Program-made: the position numbers and the translations under genes
The notes under the pieces: generated by a model
What the model saw: the letters and a program-made list of their open reading frames with translations, nothing else
The model's database searches: none
What the model was told of the DNA's origin: nothing
Source: Erwinia_E haradaeae_E
Lineage (GTDB): Bacteria; Pseudomonadota; Gammaproteobacteria; Enterobacterales; Enterobacteriaceae
NCBI RefSeq assembly: GCF_900699015.1
Contig: NZ_LR217737.1
Location: 434,001-498,000 of the forward strand
Direction: 5' to 3'
Length of the DNA: 64,000 nucleotides
Shown here: one piece after another, positions 58,165 to 64,000 of the stretch
Layout: the number at the start of each line of letters is the position of its first letter
How positions within the stretch are numbered: the first letter of the stretch is position 1

Positions 58165-60519
58165 ATGAATCCTGAGCGTATTAATCATATTGAAATCCCT
58201 GTTCTACCCTTACGGGATGTGGTTGTGTATCCGCATATGGTGATTCCGTTATTTGTTGGTCGAGAAAAGTCTATTTGCTGTCTTGAAACTGCTATTGATC
58301 ATGATAATAAGATCATGTTAGTTGCACAAAAGGAGGCTTCGACAGATAATCCTAGTATTCAGGATCTATTTTCAGTTGGTACTGTTGCTTCTGTTTTGCA
58401 GATGTTAAAGTTACCTGATGGCACAGTAAAAGTACTTGTTGAGGGTTTGCAGCGTGCTCATATAACAACATTATCTGATAATGGTGATCATTTTACGGCG
58501 AAGGCAGAGTATCTTATTTCTCCCAAGATTGAAGAACGTGAACAAGAAGTATTGGTACGAACTGCGATTAATCAATTTGAAGGATATATTAAGCTGAATA
58601 AAAAAATTCCACCCGAAGTATTGACGTCTATCAATAATATTGATGATGCAGCACGTCTAGCAGATACTGTTGCCGCACACATGCCTCTAAAGTTAGCGGA
58701 TAAACAATCAGTATTAGAAATGTCAGACGTTAGTGAACGTTTAGAGTACTTAATGGCTATGATGGAATCAGGGATTGATTTATTAGAGGTTGAAAAACGA
58801 ATTCGTTCTCGTGTTAAGAAACAAATGGAAAAAAGTCAACGTGAATACTATCTAAATGAACAGATGAAAGCGATTCAGAAAGAATTAGGTGAGATGGATG
58901 AGTCTCCTGATGAACATGAAACATTAAGGCGCAAGATTGATGGATCTAAAATGCCGAAAGAAGCTAGGGAGAAAACTGAATCTGAATTGCAAAAATTAAA
59001 AATGATGTCTCCTATGTCAGCAGAAGCAACGGTAGTTCGTGGATATATTGACTGGATGATTCAAGTTCCATGGCATACTCGTAGCAAGGTAAAGAAAGAC
59101 CTAAGAAAGGCGCAAGAAACTTTAGATGTAGATCACTTTGGTTTGGAGAGTGTTAAAGATCGAATTCTTGAATACTTAGCTGTACAGAATCGAGTGAATA
59201 AAGTAAAAGGACCGATTCTATGTTTAGTTGGACCGCCTGGTGTAGGTAAAACTTCTTTGGGTCAATCTGTTGCTAAAGCCACTGGAAGAAAATATATAAG
59301 GATGGCATTGGGAGGAATTCGAGATGAAGCAGAAATTCGAGGACATCGTCGTACGTATATTGGATCTATGCCTGGAAAATTAATTCAGAAAATGGCAAAA
59401 GTAGGAGTAAAAAATCCATTATTTTTGTTAGATGAAATTGATAAGATGTCATCAGACATGCGTGGAGATCCTTCGTCCGCGCTTCTGGAAGTGCTTGATC
59501 CAGAACAAAATGTATCTTTCAATGATCATTATCTAGAAGTCGATTATGATTTATCTGATGTGATGTTTTTTGCAACATCTAATTCCATGAATATTCCTGC
59601 TCCACTACTTGATCGAATGGAAGTAATTCGTTTGTCTGGATATACAGAAGATGAAAAACTTAATATTGCTAAAAAACATCTTTTAGAAAAGCAAATGGGA
59701 CGGCATGCTTTAAAGGAGAACGAATTAACTATTAATGAAAGTGCCATCATTAGCATTATTCGTTACTATACACGTGAAGCTGGTGTACGTAATCTAGAGC
59801 GTGAGTTGTCAAAGTTATGTAGGAAAGCAGTTAAAACTTTGCTCATGAGAAAATCTATTAAACATATTTCAATTAATGCTGATAATTTAAAAGATTATCT
59901 TGGTATACAACGTTATAATTATGGTCGTGCTGATAACCAAGATCGAGTAGGACAAGTAACAGGCCTTGCATGGACGGAGGTAGGTGGTGATTTATTAACT
60001 ATAGAAACAGTGTGTGTTCCGGGTCAAGGTAAGTTAACTTACACAGGTTCTCTTGGAGAAGTTATGCAGGAATCAATTCAAGCTGCATTAACAGTTGTTC
60101 GAGCTCGGTCACAAAAACTAGGAATCAAGAGTAATTTTTATGAGAAACAAGATATTCATGTTCATGTTCCAGAAGGAGCAACACCAAAAGATGGGCCGAG
60201 TGCAGGTATTGCAATGTGCACTGCACTAGTTTCTTGTCTTACTGACAACCCAGTTCGAGCTGATGTTGCTATGACTGGTGAAATTACCTTGAGAGGGCAA
60301 ATTTTACCTATTGGTGGATTGAAAGAAAAACTCTTAGCAGCCCATCGGGGAGGCATTAAAACAGTGCTTATTCCAAATGAAAATAAGCGTGATCTTGAAG
60401 ATATTCCAGAAAATATCATTGCTGATATTGAGATCAAGCTAGTAATATGTATAGAGGAAGTGCTAAATTATGCACTACAACATGTATATCTAACGGATGG
60501 TCTTCTCTACAACATATAA
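58165..60519 (+). CDS. lon: ATP-dependent protease Lon
   Basis: Lon degrades misfolded and regulatory proteins. The product is 784 residues, the E. coli length. The N-terminal substrate domain (EIPVLPLRDVVVYPHMVIPLFVGR) is followed by the AAA module (GPPGVGKTS, FLLDEIDK) and the catalytic Ser679 in GPSAG and Lys722 in GGLKEKLLA. An upstream in-frame start at 58117 adds 16 unrelated residues; the ATG at 58165 fits homology. The last 20 residues have diverged. A sigma-32 promoter lies 98 bp upstream. Confidence 0.98.
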   Translation: MNPERINHIEIPVLPLRDVVVYPHMVIPLFVGREKSICCLETAIDHDNKIMLVAQKEASTDNPSIQDLFSVGTVASVLQMLKLPDGTVKVLVEGLQRAHITTLSDNGDHFTAKAEYLISPKIEEREQEVLVRTAINQFEGYIKLNKKIPPEVLTSINNIDDAARLADTVAAHMPLKLADKQSVLEMSDVSERLEYLMAMMESGIDLLEVEKRIRSRVKKQMEKSQREYYLNEQMKAIQKELGEMDESPDEHETLRRKIDGSKMPKEAREKTESELQKLKMMSPMSAEATVVRGYIDWMIQVPWHTRSKVKKDLRKAQETLDVDHFGLESVKDRILEYLAVQNRVNKVKGPILCLVGPPGVGKTSLGQSVAKATGRKYIRMALGGIRDEAEIRGHRRTYIGSMPGKLIQKMAKVGVKNPLFLLDEIDKMSSDMRGDPSSALLEVLDPEQNVSFNDHYLEVDYDLSDVMFFATSNSMNIPAPLLDRMEVIRLSGYTEDEKLNIAKKHLLEKQMGRHALKENELTINESAIISIIRYYTREAGVRNLERELSKLCRKAVKTLLMRKSIKHISINADNLKDYLGIQRYNYGRADNQDRVGQVTGLAWTEVGGDLLTIETVCVPGQGKLTYTGSLGEVMQESIQAALTVVRARSQKLGIKSNFYEKQDIHVHVPEGATPKDGPSAGIAMCTALVSCLTDNPVRADVAMTGEITLRGQILPIGGLKEKLLAAHRGGIKTVLIPNENKRDLEDIPENIIADIEIKLVICIEEVLNYALQHVYLTDGLLYNI

Positions 60520-60838
60520 CTCTGCTAAAATATATGTATATTATTCTGAAATATCTCCTATAAATATAAATTTATAGATAAATTAAACAATACGGAGACT
60601 GAGTAACTAGTTCATACAATTTTTATAGCAAAAAATTAGAGTTCTATAATCATTTAATTTGACATAAATTATATACTATTGTAATAAGCTTGATAACTTA
60701 TTATTGATAAAGTTATAAACATATCACTTTATCTATTTTGAATCGTATAACAAAATAAAAAATACTGAAAGCAGTATTTGTACCATATTATCGATAAGTC
60801 TCTATAATAGAGCATCTTACTTTACTTTAAATAGTAAT
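60520..60838. other. Convergent gap between lon and rpoD
   Basis: 319 bp of AT-rich DNA between the 3' ends of lon(+) and rpoD(-). It holds the rpoD terminator listed separately and is too short for the hupB gene that follows lon in E. coli. Confidence 0.6.
60751..60779 (-). terminator. Terminator of rpoD
   Basis: An 8-bp perfect stem (60760-60767 with 60772-60779, AAATACTG/CAGTATTT) with a 4-nt loop is followed on the minus strand by TTTTATTTTG. It lies 59 bp past the rpoD stop. Polarity favours rpoD over lon. Confidence 0.65.
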
Positions 60839-62677
60839 TTAATCATCTAGAAAACTTTTAAGAACTTCTGAGCGACTAGGATGACGTAGTTTACGAAGAG
60901 CTTTTGCCTCAATTTGTCGGATTCGCTCACGTGTAACATCAAATTGTTTTCCAACTTCTTCTAAGGTATGATCAGTATTCATATCAATACCAAAACGCAT
61001 CCGTAAAACTTTAGCTTCACGTGCAGTTAAACCAGATAAAACTTCATGAGTCGCTGAACGTAGACTTTCAGAAGTTGCAGATTCTAATGGGAGCTCTAGT
61101 GTAGTATCTTCAATAAAATCACCAAGATGTGAATCTTCATCATCTCCAATTGGAGATTCCATCGAGATTGGTTCCTTGGCAATTTTCATGACTTTTCGGA
61201 TCTTGTCTTCTGGGATCATTAGCCGTTCAGCTAATTCTTCTGCCGTAGGTTCTCGTCCTATTTCTTGTAATATCTGTCGTGAGATTCGATTGAGTTTATT
61301 AATAGTCTCAATCATATGAACTGGAATACGAATAGTACGCGCTTGATCTGCGATAGAACGAGTAATAGCTTGTCGAATCCACCACGTAGCATAAGTTGAA
61401 AATTTATAACCACGTCGATATTCAAATTTATCGACTGCTTTCATAAGACCAATATTACCTTCTTGAATTAAATCTAGAAATTGTAGCCCACGATTAGTAT
61501 ATTTTTTAGCAATAGATATAACTAGACGTAGATTTGCTTCTACCATTTCTTTCTTCGCTCGGCGAGCTTTTGCCTCGCCGATAGACATGCGACGGTTAAT
61601 ATCTTTTACTTGTTCAATGGTAAGCCCAGTTTCATCTTCAATTTGCTGCAGTTTTTGTAGGCTTTGCTCCACATCATCTGAAACGTCTTTCAGTTTTTCT
61701 GACCATCGTTTATTCATATCTATGGCGGCTTTAAACCATATTCCATTTGTTTCATGTCCAGAAAACATAGTTATAAAATGTTTCTTTGGCATTTTACATA
61801 AATCAACACATAACTTAATAATCATGCGTTCTTGAGTCCGAACACGATCCATCATTATACGCATACTATTGACTAATAAATCAAATTGCTTCGGTACAAG
61901 ACGGAATTGTTTAAAGACATCTGATAAGTTTTGGATTTCTTCGAGAGATTCAATATGATTTCTGGTTCTCATTTTAATTACAGAACGGGTCATTTCATAT
62001 TGATGACGTAAGTCAGTAAATTTTTCACTTGCTAGTTCAACATCGATACTATTCTCATCATCGACATCGTTATCGCTAGTTTCTTCCTCTTCATCATCTT
62101 CATGACTGTCTATAGATAGTTCATGCCCTATATGAACGGTAGTCGCAGAAATATCCTCTTCTACATTAGGATCAACGAAACCAGTAATCAAATCAGATAG
62201 ACGAGCTTCTCCTGCTTGGACTCGATCATATTGTTCTAACAAGTATGTAATCGCTTCAGGATATTCGGCAACAGAGCACTGTACTTGATTAATTCCATCT
62301 TCAATACGTTTTGCGATATCTATTTCGCCCTCACGCGTTAATAATTCAACTGTACCCATCTCGCGCATATACATACGAACTGGATCAGTAGTGCGTCCAA
62401 TTTCAGATTCAACACTAGATAATACTTGAGCGGCTGCTTCAGCAGCATCCTCATCAGCATCACTACTATTGTCATTTAACATTAACTCATCAACATCAGG
62501 CGCTTCCTCTACAACTTGAATGCCCATGTTATTAATCATCTGGATGATATCTTCGATCTGATCAGAGTCGATAATATCTTCCGGCAGATGGTCATTGACC
62601 TCAGCATAGGTAAGATAGCCTTGCTCCTTACCACGAGTAACGAGTAGCTTCAGCTGTGACTGCGGATTTTGCTCCAT
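60839..62677 (-). CDS. rpoD: RNA polymerase sigma-70 factor
   Basis: This is the housekeeping sigma factor. The product is 612 residues (613 in E. coli), nearly identical in regions 1.1 (MEQNPQSQLKLLVTRGKEQGYL, truncated quote), 2.4 (YATWWIRQAITRSIADQ), 3 and 4.2 (VTRERIRQIEAKALRKLRHP). The acidic non-conserved insert (about residues 190-215) and the segment 225-345 have diverged most. It lies downstream of dnaG, as in the E. coli macromolecular synthesis operon, separated by 264 bp. Confidence 0.98.
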   Translation of the reverse strand: MEQNPQSQLKLLVTRGKEQGYLTYAEVNDHLPEDIIDSDQIEDIIQMINNMGIQVVEEAPDVDELMLNDNSSDADEDAAEAAAQVLSSVESEIGRTTDPVRMYMREMGTVELLTREGEIDIAKRIEDGINQVQCSVAEYPEAITYLLEQYDRVQAGEARLSDLITGFVDPNVEEDISATTVHIGHELSIDSHEDDEEEETSDNDVDDENSIDVELASEKFTDLRHQYEMTRSVIKMRTRNHIESLEEIQNLSDVFKQFRLVPKQFDLLVNSMRIMMDRVRTQERMIIKLCVDLCKMPKKHFITMFSGHETNGIWFKAAIDMNKRWSEKLKDVSDDVEQSLQKLQQIEDETGLTIEQVKDINRRMSIGEAKARRAKKEMVEANLRLVISIAKKYTNRGLQFLDLIQEGNIGLMKAVDKFEYRRGYKFSTYATWWIRQAITRSIADQARTIRIPVHMIETINKLNRISRQILQEIGREPTAEELAERLMIPEDKIRKVMKIAKEPISMESPIGDDEDSHLGDFIEDTTLELPLESATSESLRSATHEVLSGLTAREAKVLRMRFGIDMNTDHTLEEVGKQFDVTRERIRQIEAKALRKLRHPSRSEVLKSFLDD

Positions 62678-62941
62678 AAGACGATATCCATAATTCTTTA
62701 ATTAGATTTCTTGGTTGACTAAGATCCCAAGAATAACAGTATGGGTCGTTGAGGTTATGGTCATGACCCGTTATGATACTTTTAGTTGCAAGTAAACATG
62801 TAGTGCAATGAAATCCATTGGATTCTATTATAAAAATATTACTTGCTATATTACTGAGTTAAGAAATGATTCTTGCTTATATTAATAGCTCTTTAACATG
62901 CATTGAACAAATAAGATCATATCGTAAGTTTTGTCTCTGTA
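62678..62941 (-). promoter_or_regulatory. dnaG-rpoD intergenic region, possible rpoD promoter
   Basis: 264 bp separate the dnaG stop from the rpoD start. On the minus strand TTGTTC, 17 bp and TATTAA can be read near the dnaG end, and other AT-rich boxes occur closer to rpoD. None is decisive. The length suggests rpoD keeps its own promoter. Confidence 0.3.
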
Positions 62942-64000
62942 CTATTTTTTTAGAGCTTTGCTTATCTTCCATAGCATGCGCTTCTCCTTATCATTAAGTC
63001 CACTGGAACGATCATGAGCAATCAACTCTTCTAGTTTTCGTTCTAACGCATAATTATAAATGTTCGTTAGAGAATCAAGAAACATTGTTTCTACTTGCTC
63101 ATCTATTATCATGTGGTTCCACATTACTAAGCTTTCAAGGTTATCGATAAATTTTGTACCTCGATATAGCTCTAATAATTGACCTGTGTTTAAATTAGGA
63201 TGATTTAAACAGGTTTTAGCTAAATCGATAAATAATAGTATACCAGGTATTTCTAATGACTCTAATTTATCTAGATTTGGAACTGTTTTTACTAAATTCG
63301 GTTGGTGAATTAACAGACTAATTAATATTCGAATTGCAATGTGTTTGATTGATGGGTTTGCAATAGTTTCTTGATGTTTTTCTTTTTTTAAAAAAGACTT
63401 ATCTAATTGACTTGCATCAAGTAAACCTAGTTGATTTCCAAGTTCTTGACGTACATAGAAACGTAAAGCAGTTCCTGATATCTGATGAATAAGAGGTAAT
63501 GCTAAAGCACTAAGTCGGGCTCGACCTTCTGGAAATCTTAAATCTACTTTTGATATTAGTGTATTGAGCAAAAATCTGGAGAGAGGAGTCGCATTTTCCA
63601 TACGTTGTTCAAATAACTGTTTACCTTCTTTACGTACTAAAGTGTCAGGATCTTCATTATCAGGTAGAAACATAAAATATAGGGAACGACCATCGTTCAT
63701 ATACGGTAAGCTAATGATTAGCATGCGCCAAGCTGCGTCGTATCCTGCTTTGTCGCCATCATAACAACAGATCACTGTCTCAGTTAATCGAAATAACAAA
63801 TTTATATGTGCAGTTGTAGTAGAAGTTCCAAGAGATGCAACTGAATAATAGATACCAAATTGAGTGAGTGTCAGTACATCCATATAACCTTCAACTACTA
63901 ATAATTTTTTTGGTTCAGGATTATTTCTTAGTGCTTCATATAAACCATATAGATAACGACCTTTGTGAAAAATCACTGTTTCAGGAGAATTTAGATATTT
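62942..64000 (-). CDS. dnaG: DNA primase, C-terminal part (cut by window end)
   Basis: The last 352 residues of primase are present; the frame is open to the window edge with KYLNSPETVIFHKGR, matching E. coli (581 aa). The TOPRIM acidic residues are in VVEGYMDV and CYDGDKAG. The DnaB-interacting C-terminal domain (GQLLELYRGTKF, ELIAHDRSSGL) is intact. The zinc-binding N terminus lies beyond position 64000. A GTG at 63976 is an internal Val codon and not the start. Confidence 0.97.
   Translation of the reverse strand, partial: KYLNSPETVIFHKGRYLYGLYEALRNNPEPKKLLVVEGYMDVLTLTQFGIYYSVASLGTSTTTAHINLLFRLTETVICCYDGDKAGYDAAWRMLIISLPYMNDGRSLYFMFLPDNEDPDTLVRKEGKQLFEQRMENATPLSRFLLNTLISKVDLRFPEGRARLSALALPLIHQISGTALRFYVRQELGNQLGLLDASQLDKSFLKKEKHQETIANPSIKHIAIRILISLLIHQPNLVKTVPNLDKLESLEIPGILLFIDLAKTCLNHPNLNTGQLLELYRGTKFIDNLESLVMWNHMIIDEQVETMFLDSLTNIYNYALERKLEELIAHDRSSGLNDKEKRMLWKISKALKK

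Noticed and set aside
1..64000. Search for CRISPR arrays, insertion sequences, toxin-antitoxin, phage or secretion clusters
   Set aside because: No regularly spaced repeats, transposase fragments, terminal inverted repeats or gene clusters of these kinds were seen.

Overview
The window reads as a piece of the chromosome of a heavily reduced, AT-rich gammaproteobacterium of the Enterobacterales. Nearly every protein aligns from memory, end to end, with its Escherichia coli counterpart. Several non-coding sites are also E. coli-like: the alpha-operon promoter, the spc -10 box and the heat-shock promoter of lon. Outside the ribosomal cluster the genes are lone survivors separated by 0.8-4.6 kb of very AT-rich DNA with no intact genes, and two housekeeping genes (dapE, nadD) are visible as pseudogenes. 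This pattern is typical of an insect endosymbiont still in genome decay, such as a co-obligate Serratia- or Sodalis-like symbiont. The species cannot be named from the sequence alone.

Layout. Positions 1-4231: the str operon (rpsL 3' end, rpsG, fusA, tuf), closed by a perfect 46-bp palindrome. 4270-9480: the S10 operon (rpsJ to rpsQ). 9510-15139: the spc operon (rplN to rpmJ, including secY). 15157-18159: the alpha operon (rpsM, rpsK, rpsD, rpoA, rplQ), followed by tusE. These 18.6 kb are dense and in the ancestral order. From 18.6 kb to the end about half the DNA is coding: hldE, prlC-rsmJ, orn, sohB(-), cca, rsmC(-)/holD, topA, cysB, dapE pseudogene, leuS-lptE-holA-nadD pseudogene (all -), ligA, lon, rpoD(-), dnaG(-, cut by the window end).

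Function. The retained genes cover translation (ribosome, EF-G, EF-Tu, LeuRS, CCA addition, 16S rRNA methylation, tRNA thiolation), transcription (alpha subunit, sigma-70), replication (primase, clamp-loader delta and psi, ligase, topoisomerase I), proteolysis (Lon, oligopeptidase A, SohB), protein export (SecY) and outer-membrane/LPS assembly (HldE, LptE). Loss of dapE and nadD points to reliance on a partner or host for diaminopimelate/lysine and NAD. Several retained proteins have lost a domain or accessory-site residues (LigA without BRCT, Cca without its HD pair, LeuRS with an altered editing pocket).

I found no CRISPR array, insertion sequence, prophage, defence system, rRNA or tRNA gene. 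I see no undescribed multi-gene system. The most informative signals are those of decay: pseudogenes, orphan hairpins, domain loss and selectively preserved regulatory sites.
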